Below, one piece after another: positions 8,349 through 15,585 of a stretch of 32,327 nucleotides of DNA. The position numbers were made by a program, and so were the translations under genes. The stretch comes from an uncultured cyanobacterium (lineage in GTDB: Bacteria > Cyanobacteriota > Cyanobacteriia > Cyanobacteriales > Geitlerinemataceae). The stretch's first letter is position 1; the number at the start of each line of letters is the position of its first letter. Location of the stretch: NCBI GenBank assembly GCA_937121005.1, contig CAKZKB010000568.1, forward strand, positions 1 to 32,327, written 5' to 3'. Below the pieces are notes generated by a model. It saw nothing but the letters and a program-made list of their open reading frames with translations. It was not told where the DNA came from and ran no database searches.

Positions 8349-9194
8349 ATGTCTGACGTTATCGAACAGTCCGTTACTGCAAATTCCTTAGACTGGCATT
8401 ATGCCAGAGTCAATCCGGCTAACGAAAGCGACAAGCCTCCGGTGGTTTGCTTGCATGGCATCCCGGCTCAAAGTTATACTTGGAATGCGATTTTACCCGA
8501 CTTAGCCGATGCGGGTTTTTCTGCCATTGCCCCGGACTGGATCGGATACGGTCGATCGTCCAAACCCGAAAAGCGCCAATTTGCTTATACTCCCGATGCT
8601 TACGTTAGCGAATTAGGCAACTTTTTAGATAGTTTAGATATCCAAACCTGCTCGTTAGTGGTGCAGGGATTTCTCGCTTCGGCGGGGATTCAATTTGCCT
8701 TCAAAAATCGCGATCGCGTTCACCGCTTAGCCATTTGCAATACGCCGATTTCCACCGCCGCCAAATTGCCTTGGCGCATCAAACAGTTAGGACTTCCCTT
8801 AGCGGGCGATATGGCCACTCAAGATCCGCTCCTGATGGATCGCACCTTAGAAAAAGGAAGCGGTTTTGTCGTTTCCGATGAAGATTTAGATATCTATCGC
8901 CGTCCGTTTCTCAAAAGTTCCTCAGCCGGACGATCGCTCCTCTATTCCATTCGCAACTTGCAGCTAAAATCAGCAATGGCAGAGATCGAGTCGGGGTGGA
9001 AAGATTGGGACAAACCCACCTTGCTGGTATGGGGAACTCAAGACTCCTGGTTGCCCGTTACCGAGGCGCGATCGCTGTGCGAAAAACTCAGCGAGTGCGA
9101 ACTCGTCGAACTTCCCGAAGCCGCACATTTCCCGCAGGAGCATTTTTCTAAAGAAATTGCCCAACACTTGATTCGATTTCTGCGTCGCCGTTAA
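8349..9194 (+). CDS. Alpha/beta-hydrolase fold protein lacking the nucleophile
   Basis: The protein has 281 residues from ATG 8349; an in-frame TTG at 8343 would add two. The fold signature is clear: oxyanion segment LHGIPAQSYTW (His36-Gly37), PDWIGYGRSSKP, the acid loop WGTQDSWLP and the terminal His in EAAHFPQEHF, laid out as in haloalkane dehalogenases and related hydrolases. The nucleophile elbow, normally GHSMGG or VQDWGG, reads LVVQGFLASAG, so Gly107 sits where Ser or Asp is required. The protein is therefore probably a pseudoenzyme, or uses an unusual mechanism. I recall similar VVQG elbows in cyanobacterial homologues, so this is unlikely to be a sequencing error. The gene stands alone between petA and psbQ. 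Confidence 0.85.
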   Translation: MSDVIEQSVTANSLDWHYARVNPANESDKPPVVCLHGIPAQSYTWNAILPDLADAGFSAIAPDWIGYGRSSKPEKRQFAYTPDAYVSELGNFLDSLDIQTCSLVVQGFLASAGIQFAFKNRDRVHRLAICNTPISTAAKLPWRIKQLGLPLAGDMATQDPLLMDRTLEKGSGFVVSDEDLDIYRRPFLKSSSAGRSLLYSIRNLQLKSAMAEIESGWKDWDKPTLLVWGTQDSWLPVTEARSLCEKLSECELVELPEAAHFPQEHFSKEIAQHLIRFLRRR

Positions 9195-9229
9195 GCTAGT
9201 AGAGAAACCCATAGCCGTTTAGTCTTAAA

Positions 9230-9676
9230 ATGCTGCAACGTTTCCGACCGATTTTAGCCGGAGTGCTGGCGGTTCTCGCCGCTTTCGTGGTGGGCTGCTC
9301 TGCACCGTCCGAGCCAATGACTTATACTCAGTCTCAGATTGAAGACATTCAATTGTACGCCGCCCGCTTAGGGGATTTGCGCGATCGCATGGACGAATTG
9401 GGAGACGCGATCGATAATGAAGATTGGGGCGAGGTGGATACCTTCATTCACGGGCCCCTGGGCAGTTTGCGCGAGCGTGCGGCTCGGGTGACGCGCCAAC
9501 TTCTACCGAGCGATCGCGATCGGGCCGAAGCACTCGCCGAAGACTTGTTCGAGCATCTCGAAGAGATCGATCGCGCCGCCGATATCGAGAAAGCGAGTCT
9601 TGCAGTCAGTAACTATCGCGAAAGTCTGCAAGATTTCGATGCGTTCTTGGCACTCGTTCCCGAGTCGGTTGACTAA
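9230..9676 (+). CDS. psbQ: Photosystem II lipoprotein CyanoQ (PsbQ-like)
   Basis: The protein has 148 residues with a lipoprotein signal peptide ending in the lipobox FVVGC (Cys23), so it should be lipid-anchored on the lumenal face of thylakoids. The mature part is an all-helical bundle with cyanobacterial PsbQ landmarks: Tyr-rich start, LRDRMDELGDAI, a W in the second helix (EDWGEVDTFIHGPLGSLRE), the TRQLLP turn and YRESLQDFDAFLALVP at the end. CyanoQ binds the oxygen-evolving side of photosystem II and helps stabilise the active complex. The length is typical for the family. The ATG at 9230 lies 35 nt after the alpha/beta-hydrolase stop, so the two may be cotranscribed. Confidence 0.92.
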   Translation: MLQRFRPILAGVLAVLAAFVVGCSAPSEPMTYTQSQIEDIQLYAARLGDLRDRMDELGDAIDNEDWGEVDTFIHGPLGSLRERAARVTRQLLPSDRDRAEALAEDLFEHLEEIDRAADIEKASLAVSNYRESLQDFDAFLALVPESVD

Positions 9677-9723
9677 TTAAGTAACTGCAACCCAAGAAAC
9701 CCGGTTTGTAAGGATTTCGCCTC

Positions 9724-9751
9724 GTAGGGGCGATTCGCGAATTGCCCCTAC
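9724..9751. repeat. 28-nt near-perfect palindrome (GTAGGGGC...GCCCCTAC)
   Basis: The arms GTAGGGGCGATTCG and CGAATTGCCCCTAC pair over 14 bases with one mismatched position. It lies 47 nt after the psbQ stop. The GTAGGGGC end is shared with the larger element at 10226-10300. It may be an RNA hairpin at the 3' end of the psbQ transcript or a dispersed palindrome; there is no downstream T-run to call a terminator. Confidence 0.75.
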
Positions 9752-9852
9752 ATTGACCGAGAATATCGCGGATACAAGCCTCTCTTTTCAGGGAGAAGAG
9801 GATACGGACATTTTCCTTAGTTCAAGCCTGGTGGACTTTAGGAAGAGATCTT

Positions 9853-9884
9853 AATTTTGAATTTTGAATTTTGAATTTTGAATT
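9853..9884. repeat. Heptanucleotide tandem repeat, 4 units of ATTTTGA
   Basis: Four perfect consecutive ATTTTGA units make a 32-nt tract that ends where the Shine-Dalgarno GGAG (9885-9888) of the next gene begins. The repeat therefore forms most of the visible leader of that gene. It has the same length and number of units as the tracts at 6299 and 7075. Confidence 0.9.
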
Positions 9885-9898
9885 GGAGCGAAGCGACT

Positions 9899-10195
9899 AT
9901 GCCATTATACGATTATGTTTGCCCCCAAAACGGTCGCACCGTCGAAGTTCGCCATTCGCTAAGCGAAACGATTTCGACTTGGGGGGAACTGTGCGATCGC
10001 GCCGGAATCGAACCGGAAGACACCCCCACCGATACCCCCGTGAAGCGCAAAATTACTGCCCCTAGCGTCTTGGTTCCGACCAGCGATCGCGAATTGAAGG
10101 ATGCAGGCTTTACCAAGTTAGTGAAGCGCGATAAGGGCGTGTACGAAAATGTGACGGGCGGAGAGGGCGAACCTCGCGTCATTGGCGATTCGTAA
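9899..10195 (+). CDS. FmdB-like small protein with a degenerate zinc ribbon
   Basis: The protein has 98 residues from ATG 9899, chosen because it gives the family start MPLYDYVCPQNG and has GGAG ten bases upstream. The frame is open further upstream, but that part overlaps a simple repeat. FmdB-type proteins begin MP.Y.Y.C..CG and have two CxxC pairs that hold zinc. Here the first pair is reduced to one Cys (CPQNG) and the second reads GELCDRAG, so zinc binding is probably lost. The rest is polar (PEDTPTDTPVKRK...LVPTSDRELKDAGFTKLVKRDKGVYENVT), and the GFTKLVKRD...YEN part is like the FmdB tail. The function is unknown. Confidence 0.75.
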   Translation: MPLYDYVCPQNGRTVEVRHSLSETISTWGELCDRAGIEPEDTPTDTPVKRKITAPSVLVPTSDRELKDAGFTKLVKRDKGVYENVTGGEGEPRVIGDS

Positions 10196-10225
10196 TCGTT
10201 GTATATAATGTAAAGGACGGTATTT

Positions 10226-10300
10226 GTAGGGGCTAAGCATTCACACCGATTAACGCACGATTCTACCGATAACTAAACATGGTGAATGCTTCGCCCGCCC
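10226..10300. repeat. Hairpin element, copy 1 (75 bp, long inverted arms)
   Basis: The left arm at 10226-10247 (GTAGGGGCTAAGCATTCAC then ACC) and the right arm at 10281-10300 (GGTGAATGCTTCGCCCGCCC) are imperfect inverted repeats around a 33-nt loop. The reverse complement of the left arm is found base for base at 21919-21940. It lies between two convergent genes, where it could serve both as a transcript end. Confidence 0.8.
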
Positions 10301-10354
10301 AGATGTATCGTATTGTAGCATCCTAGGAGAACCCTACGAGAGGATCGACCAACT

Positions 10355-11806
10355 TTAGCTGTCGAATTTCAAGTCAGACATCATGCGATCGAGAACTTGT
10401 TTGTTGCGATCGTAATTTTGACCTTCGACACTGTAGGTTGCACCGACTAATGTCGAACCATCCAAATCGACGACGTAGCGATAGGTTTTTACGCCTTCGG
10501 GTAACAATGCAATCCCGGTCGATTCCTCTTCGATAACAACGGCTTGATGTCCGTCAATTTGGAGGGAACGCCGCGATAGTTCTCGACTGGCTTCTGCACC
10601 ATAAGGCGCGCCAGCAACGCGATCGAAGGACATATTTTCTTCGCGCAAATAGACCGCTTCGTCGAAACTGTCGCTACGTGCAGGTAGGCTGGCATCGGTG
10701 GGATCGAACACTTGGCAAGTGTTGAGAATTTCGCCAGAATTGGTTTCCCAACCGCCGGGATAGCCAACCGTATAACCGATCGCGTCGTTATGACAGCTTT
10801 GGCTCAATTGTACCCCAGCGTTGTCGCTCAGACATTGATTTTGTCCGCTCAAATCTTGAAAGCAATCGCCGTATTTGTCGAGCATGACGACATCAGAAAC
10901 AGTGGAAAATTGGGTCAGAGTTTCCTCGATCGCCGTTTTTGTACGGGCGATGTCACCGACTCCACCAAGGGGAACGGTACGGCAAAATTTTAAGCGAGCC
11001 GTTCCTTCATTGATGGCAATGTTAAAATCTTGGTTACTCTGACAATTCGAGGCCCCTTGAAAGTCGATGGGATCGATTAAACCGCGTTGTTGTTCGGCCG
11101 CAGTTGGCCCGTCTATTAACTCTTGCATGGCAAATTCAGCCACACCTAAATCGGGCGAAGTACGCGATACGGCTTCGACTTCCTCAAACGATCCGCCTCG
11201 TACCGGGAAAAAGACAGAAACGGGATAGCTGCTGTCTGCAACGGTTTGAAACGAGTCGGAAACAGTGGCGACAACCGGATCGAATTCATTTTGCAAACTG
11301 CGATCGTACTCAACATCGAGAGTGAGAACGTTGTTATCTGCCATTGTCTTTTTGATATAAAAAATGCGATCGCCTTCGTAACCGGAGATGACAAACCAGT
11401 TGTCTTCTCGCATTCGATACGTCACGTTTCGACCTTCTTGTGCCAACGCTTCTCGATACAAGTCTTCTATGGTGTCGCCTTGGATGTTGTTGTAGCCAAA
11501 GGCTTTCATAACAACATTTTCGTTTGGCGACGCAAACGTGAGTCCGTCGTTATTTTCGGGTGGCGCTTCTGGGGAAACAATGCTGTTCGGGTACAGCAGC
11601 GAAAAATCGAACCGTTCGTTGGTATATTCTTCGTAGTTAATATTCGCTTCGTTAGGAATATTGATGTCTCCCGTTCCACCACCGATCGTCGTCGGTTGCT
11701 GTCGCTGCGGAGGTTGGCGATCGCCTCTGACAATGGGTTCGCCTTGGCAGCTTGCTAAACTTAAACCCGCACAGAAGAGTAAAGAAGTCGATAAAATGCG
11801 ATTCAT
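10355..11806 (-). CDS. GerMN-domain lipoprotein, long form
   Basis: The protein has 483 residues from ATG 11806, giving MNRILSTSLLFCAGLSLASC with a lipobox LASC; an upstream TTG in frame is less likely. After a Gln/Pro-rich linker, residues about 50-190 form an alpha+beta domain containing YTNERFDFSLLYPNSIV. A GerMN domain follows (about 195-340: VSVFFPV, LGVAEFAMQELIDGPTAAE, GTARLKFCRTVP, AIEETLTQFSTVSDVVM). A further domain of about 140 residues has three cysteines (SQSCHNDAIGYTVGYPGGW and NTCQVFDP). GerMN domains are found in envelope proteins of bacteria; their ligand is not known. Outer-membrane or periplasmic anchoring is inferred. It lies 90 nt downstream of a shorter paralogue in the same orientation. 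Confidence 0.85.
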   Translation of the reverse strand: MNRILSTSLLFCAGLSLASCQGEPIVRGDRQPPQRQQPTTIGGGTGDINIPNEANINYEEYTNERFDFSLLYPNSIVSPEAPPENNDGLTFASPNENVVMKAFGYNNIQGDTIEDLYREALAQEGRNVTYRMREDNWFVISGYEGDRIFYIKKTMADNNVLTLDVEYDRSLQNEFDPVVATVSDSFQTVADSSYPVSVFFPVRGGSFEEVEAVSRTSPDLGVAEFAMQELIDGPTAAEQQRGLIDPIDFQGASNCQSNQDFNIAINEGTARLKFCRTVPLGGVGDIARTKTAIEETLTQFSTVSDVVMLDKYGDCFQDLSGQNQCLSDNAGVQLSQSCHNDAIGYTVGYPGGWETNSGEILNTCQVFDPTDASLPARSDSFDEAVYLREENMSFDRVAGAPYGAEASRELSRRSLQIDGHQAVVIEEESTGIALLPEGVKTYRYVVDLDGSTLVGATYSVEGQNYDRNKQVLDRMMSDLKFDS

Positions 11807-11896
11807 GTTGAGATGGATAGTTAAGGACAAAAAGCAGAAAGATTTTCCTTCGCTGAGGTAGACTTTAACCCTTCAGCGAAGGGGCAATTTTGGGGA

Positions 11897-12883
11897 CTAG
11901 GTGGTATTCTCAGTCAGACATTGCCGGGGGCCGCGAAAATCGTAGAAGCAGTCACCGTTCTTGTTGAGAATGATGACATCAGAAACAGTGGAAAACTGCT
12001 CTAATGTTTTCTCGATCGCCACTTTGGCTGGAACGACTTCACCCACACCACTGAGAGGAACGGTACGGCAAAATCTTAACCGTGCAGTTCCATCGTTGAT
12101 GGAGATGTTAAAATCTCGATCGGACTCGCAGTTAGACGATCCCTCAAAGTCAATGGGATCGATTAAACCGCGTTCTTGTTCGGTGTCCGTCGGCCCGGCA
12201 ATTAACTGTTGTATGGCAAAGTTAGCCACACCTAAATCGGGCGAGATCCGAGGGACAGCTTCAAATTCGTTGGTCGGCGTGTTTTCTACAGGGAAAAAGA
12301 CAGAAACGCGATGGCCGCTATCTTGGTCTACTGGCCCGAAAGAGTTAGAGATGGTAGCGACAACCGGATCGAATCGATTTTGCAAGTTGCGATCGTAGCG
12401 AATATCTAGGGTAAGTATGTCGTCATGGGCGATGATTTCCTTGATATAGAAGACGCGATCGCCTTCGTAACCCGAGATAACAAACCAATTATCCTCTTGT
12501 CTTTCGTAAGTGACGTTTCCATCCACTCGAGACAGGGTATCGCGATACAAATCGCTGATGGTGTTGTCAGAAATATTGTGAGCCCCATAGGCTTTAATGA
12601 CAATATTTTCGTTGGGTGAAGTAAAGGTTCTACCGTCATTGTTGGTTGGAGCCGACTCCATAGAAACAATATTTTCCGGGTAGACTAGGGAGAAGTCAAA
12701 GCGGTAGTTGGCATAGGTTTCGTAGAGAACATTCGCTTCGTTGGGAATGTCGATCGCCCCCGTACCACCACCGACAGTATTGAGTTTGGGTTGGCGATCG
12801 CCTCTAGCAAGGGGTTCGCCTTGGCAGCTTGCTAAACCTAAAGCAGTGCAAAGGAGTAAAGAAGTCGATAAAATGCGATTCAT
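11897..12883 (-). CDS. GerMN-domain lipoprotein, short paralogue
   Basis: The protein has 328 residues from ATG 12883, starting MNRILSTSLLLCTALGLASC with lipobox LASC. It aligns from end to end with the first two thirds of the downstream gene, sharing GGGTG.I.IPNEAN, RFDFSL.YP, EDNWFVISGYEGDR.FYIK, FDPVVAT, RGLIDPIDF and LRFCRTVPL.GVG. It stops just after the GerMN domain (QCLTENTT), so it lacks the C-terminal three-cysteine domain. The start regions of the two genes are almost identical at DNA level, which points to a fairly recent tandem duplication followed by loss or gain of the C-terminal domain. The ligand is unknown; anchoring in the envelope is inferred from the lipobox. Confidence 0.85.
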   Translation of the reverse strand: MNRILSTSLLLCTALGLASCQGEPLARGDRQPKLNTVGGGTGAIDIPNEANVLYETYANYRFDFSLVYPENIVSMESAPTNNDGRTFTSPNENIVIKAYGAHNISDNTISDLYRDTLSRVDGNVTYERQEDNWFVISGYEGDRVFYIKEIIAHDDILTLDIRYDRNLQNRFDPVVATISNSFGPVDQDSGHRVSVFFPVENTPTNEFEAVPRISPDLGVANFAIQQLIAGPTDTEQERGLIDPIDFEGSSNCESDRDFNISINDGTARLRFCRTVPLSGVGEVVPAKVAIEKTLEQFSTVSDVIILNKNGDCFYDFRGPRQCLTENTT

Positions 12884-13036
12884 GTTAAGATGGATAGGGA
12901 ACGACAAAAAGCAGACGATCGCATCTTCGACGATCGCCTTCCGATCTCAACCTTAAGAAAATATCAGATAGAATTCAAGAGAAATGTGCTATGGATAACA
13001 CAAAATCTATCCATCGAACGATTAAAGGATGCAGGC

Positions 13037-13145
13037 ATTCAGGTGCCACAGAGAAACCCGGTTTCTCAACGGATAGACTCAAATTTTACCTGGCGATCGG
13101 CCAGAAACCGGGTTTCTACGCCCATTGACGATCGGACACCCGAAC
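13037..13145 (+). repeat. ~108 bp inverted-repeat element, copy A (MITE-like)
   Basis: The ends are ATTCAGGT (13037-13044) and the imperfect complement ACCCGAAC (13138-13145). Inside are two palindromes, GAGAAACCCGGTTTCTC at 13051-13067 and AGAAACCGGGTTTCT at 13103-13117, separated by an AT-rich spacer. The inverted copy at 28725-28832 has the same order and spacing. It occupies most of the 310-base gene-free stretch 12884-13193; the only other structure I see there is the hairpin at 13167. Confidence 0.75.
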
Positions 13146-13166
13146 ATTTACTAAAGGATAAATTTA

Positions 13167-13183
13167 GCGGGCAAGATGCCCGC
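13167..13183. terminator. Perfect 7-bp hairpin after the glycosyltransferase gene
   Basis: GCGGGCA-AGA-TGCCCGC is a perfect stem of seven pairs with a three-base loop, 11 nt beyond the minus-strand stop codon of the glycosyltransferase. The T-rich follow-on (TAAATTTAT on the minus strand) is weak, so it could equally be one of the dispersed GC hairpins. Confidence 0.4.
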
Positions 13184-13193
13184 ATTACCAAAC

Positions 13194-14612
13194 TTAATCT
13201 GCGCCGTTCGTTGATGCGTTGCAACCATCGCCGCGATGAACAGTTTTAACCCATTTCAAGCGCTTGGGTAAGACTGCGATGCGGGCGGTTGTGGCTACAA
13301 TAACGACAAACCAGTGCATGAAATACACCATACCGAGAACGCTTTGCTGGAACATTTCCCAAATAGAACGCTTGGCCTCGTAACGGCGCGATCGCCAAAT
13401 TCCACCCACCATATACGCAAACGTCATGGCTAGGGTCAAAAATACCACTGGCGAAAAAAGCGGTAGTTGGCGACGAACCAGCGCCACCGCTAACTCGGGT
13501 ACGGCTGTGGCGGGCATTAAATATTGAATGGCAAAAAACGTCAGCGCATCCCAACTTTTGCGAAGCCCCATGCGGTTGCTGGCAAACAATCGCCAATAGT
13601 CTAAATAGCGTTGGTAGCCACCTTCTGCCCAGCGCGATCGCTGGTGCCACAAGGATACAAAATCTGTCACCCCTTCCTCGAAAACAGGCGGAGAGGCTAG
13701 CATTTCAATCTGCCAGCGATCGAGGTGCAAGCGAAAACTCAAATCCAGATCGTCGGTGATCGTTTCTTCGTTAAACCCACCGCAGCGATCGAGTGCCAAA
13801 CGACGCACGAACTGACCGTTTCCGCGTAACTCTCCCACACCACCAGCCGCGACGCGCTGCTGTTGAATGTAGAGATCCATAGCCATTTCTGCTGCTTGTC
13901 CCCGCGTCCAGAAATTCTCCTCCGCATTAGAGATCGTCTTACGAATTTGTACCGCCCCGACTTCCGGACGAGTAAAAGTAGGGAGAACGCGCCGCAGCAG
14001 ATCTCGATCGACACTGGCATCGGCATCGAATACAGCAATAATATCGCCTCGGGTGACTTTTAAGGCCGCATTTAAAGCCCCAGACTTGCCGCCGCCGGCC
14101 CCCGGTTGGCGATGCAATATCGTTAAATTATCGTGTTGGCGAGCCAAGTTATCGAGTATTTTAGGAGTGCTGTCCGTGCTCGCATCGTTAACGACGCAGA
14201 CTTCGTAGTGCGATCGCGGGTAGTCGAGATCGCAAAGCAGTTTTACCACGCGGGCGATCGTCGTTTCTTCGTTTTTCGCCGCCACCACCAGAGAGACAAA
14301 AGGTAACTCCTCCGCCGTCTCCAACACTTGCGGATCGGGGGGCGCAACCGGAGTCGCAAACAGCAACCGCACCAACCGCACACCAACGGGAAGGGAAAGA
14401 CCCAACACCGCCCAAGATCCCCAGGTGACGGAGTTGAGAGCAATGATACCACCCCATAACAAGATTAAGATCGCGGCAGCCTTGCGCCTGCGTCCGTCGT
14501 AACCGCGATAGGAGATCTCCTCGTCTTCGTCTCCTTCGTCCCCGTAGAGGATAGCGTTTAAGGGTTCGAGATCGTCGGCGGGATGGCGTTCGGCCCAGGT
14601 ATTAGCGGACAT
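13194..14612 (-). CDS. Membrane-bound family 2 glycosyltransferase
   Basis: The protein has 472 residues from ATG 14612, giving MSANTWAERHPADDLEPL; the frame is open to a GTG at 14657. An acidic cytoplasmic N-terminus (about 1-45) is followed by two membrane helices (about 50-100). The GT-A domain contains SLVVAAKNEE, VVNDASTDS, the metal-binding DAD (Asp196, Asp198), the acidic TDDLDLS motif and the QxxRW motif (Gln324 to Trp328, HQRSRW) of processive enzymes such as cellulose or hyaluronan synthases. More membrane helices follow in the C-terminal third. It should use a nucleotide sugar to build a glycan at the inner membrane; the product is unknown. It lies 200 nt downstream of nanE on the same strand. 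Confidence 0.88.
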   Translation of the reverse strand: MSANTWAERHPADDLEPLNAILYGDEGDEDEEISYRGYDGRRRKAAAILILLWGGIIALNSVTWGSWAVLGLSLPVGVRLVRLLFATPVAPPDPQVLETAEELPFVSLVVAAKNEETTIARVVKLLCDLDYPRSHYEVCVVNDASTDSTPKILDNLARQHDNLTILHRQPGAGGGKSGALNAALKVTRGDIIAVFDADASVDRDLLRRVLPTFTRPEVGAVQIRKTISNAEENFWTRGQAAEMAMDLYIQQQRVAAGGVGELRGNGQFVRRLALDRCGGFNEETITDDLDLSFRLHLDRWQIEMLASPPVFEEGVTDFVSLWHQRSRWAEGGYQRYLDYWRLFASNRMGLRKSWDALTFFAIQYLMPATAVPELAVALVRRQLPLFSPVVFLTLAMTFAYMVGGIWRSRRYEAKRSIWEMFQQSVLGMVYFMHWFVVIVATTARIAVLPKRLKWVKTVHRGDGCNASTNGAD

Positions 14613-14812
14613 ATCGGTATCGGCACAACTGCAACGAGCGCTACAATTATCCCACACAGCGATCCGGTTGGCACGGAGATGGCTGAAATCGCGGCAGCAC
14701 GAGGGGTTAAAGGTTTCTTTTGTATGTTAGGGGCCGGTGGCGGTTCAGCGTTAGAGCGAGTCGGAGCCATTTCCCTGCTAAAAAAGGTTGAAATTGTCAT
14801 CCCCGCAGCACA

Positions 14813-15508
14813 TCAGGGCAGCACTTCATTTGGAAGGGTAACATTACAATACGCCGTTGTCAGCGCATCCACCCCTGTAATTGCCGTGCCAACGACGATC
14901 GCGAACGCACCTAATTCTAGAGCCTGCTTTGCCAGTTCCGGCCTGGAAATCCCCCCTTCACAAACGATTGGCATATCTAAAGTTGCCACCAATTGAGCTA
15001 ACAAATTAAACCCCGGAGGTAATTGGGTTTGCGTGGCGTTTGTATAGCCGTAAAGCGTGGTGGCGACAATATCGGCTCCGGCTTTAGCTGCCGCAACTCC
15101 GGCTTCTAGGGTATCCACATCTGCCATCACCCTCTTACCTAACTCGCCATGAATTCGAGCGACCAAATCTGCAACGGTTTCCCCTTGCGGACGTTTTCGC
15201 AATGTCGCGTCGATGGCAACAATGTCCGCACCCGCTTTGGCAACGGCTTCGGCGTGGTGGAATTGCGGGGTAATGTAAACATCAAAATCGGCGATCGTCT
15301 GTTTCCACAGTCCGATAATGGGAATATCTGGAAGTCGCGATCGCACTGCTTCGATATGGTTGGGACTATCAATTCGTACCGCGATCGCCCCTCGTCGCAC
15401 GGCGGTTTCAGCGAAAGCGGCAATAATATCGCGATCGTGTAACGGAGAGTCGGCGGGGGCTTGGCAGGAGACAATTAAGCCTCCTTTTAAGGGTTGCAAT
15501 GATAGCAT
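14813..15508 (-). CDS. nanE: N-acetylmannosamine-6-phosphate 2-epimerase
   Basis: The protein has 231 residues, the normal length for NanE. It starts MLSLQPLKGGLIVSCQAPAD, with family landmarks AVRIDSPNHIEAVR, PIIGLWKQ (catalytic Lys), VYITP, GADIVAIDAT, VMADVDTLEEG-like MADVDTLEAG, ATTLYGYT and PIVCEGGISRPELAKQALELGA, which place it as a TIM-barrel ManNAc-6-phosphate epimerase. It converts ManNAc-6-P to GlcNAc-6-P, the third step of sialic acid breakdown. No nanA, nanK or transporter gene lies nearby, so the enzyme may instead serve amino-sugar recycling or supply. The gene begins just after the pilC terminator and is followed by the glycosyltransferase gene. Confidence 0.93.
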   Translation of the reverse strand: MLSLQPLKGGLIVSCQAPADSPLHDRDIIAAFAETAVRRGAIAVRIDSPNHIEAVRSRLPDIPIIGLWKQTIADFDVYITPQFHHAEAVAKAGADIVAIDATLRKRPQGETVADLVARIHGELGKRVMADVDTLEAGVAAAKAGADIVATTLYGYTNATQTQLPPGFNLLAQLVATLDMPIVCEGGISRPELAKQALELGAFAIVVGTAITGVDALTTAYCNVTLPNEVLP

Positions 15509-15525
15509 TTTGATGGATTTTGTAG

Positions 15526-15555
15526 AAAAAACCCGGCTTTTCTAGAAAACCGGGT
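15526..15555 (-). terminator. Rho-independent terminator of the pil cluster
   Basis: Read on the minus strand, ACCCGGTTTT-CTAG-AAAAGCCGGGT is followed by TTTTT (15526-15530). It lies 31 nt past the pilC stop codon and just before the nanE start. The stem has one bulged base. This is the clearest intrinsic terminator in the window. Confidence 0.85.
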
Positions 15556-15585
15556 CAAAATGTTCGTAAATTCGCGATCGCGAAC

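Noticed and set aside
11246..11758. 170-codon plus-strand frame inside the long GerMN gene
   Set aside because: Antisense shadow of a gene with clear domains and lipobox; the paralogue shows only a broken counterpart.
13037..13145. Possible CRISPR-like repeat because of the repeated AGAAACCSGGTTTCT palindromes
   Set aside because: Only two units per site, with no regular spacers; the match to 28725-28832 shows a dispersed element instead.
14558..14800. 80-codon proline-rich frame on the minus strand between nanE and the glycosyltransferase, with a good start 12 nt after nanE
   Set aside because: It overlaps the glycosyltransferase start by 55 nt in another frame, has low-complexity composition and no recognisable family; a gene cannot be excluded but is not supported.
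14583..14996. 137-codon plus-strand frame opposite nanE and the glycosyltransferase start
   Set aside because: It lies antisense to two well-supported genes and its translation has no domain pattern.
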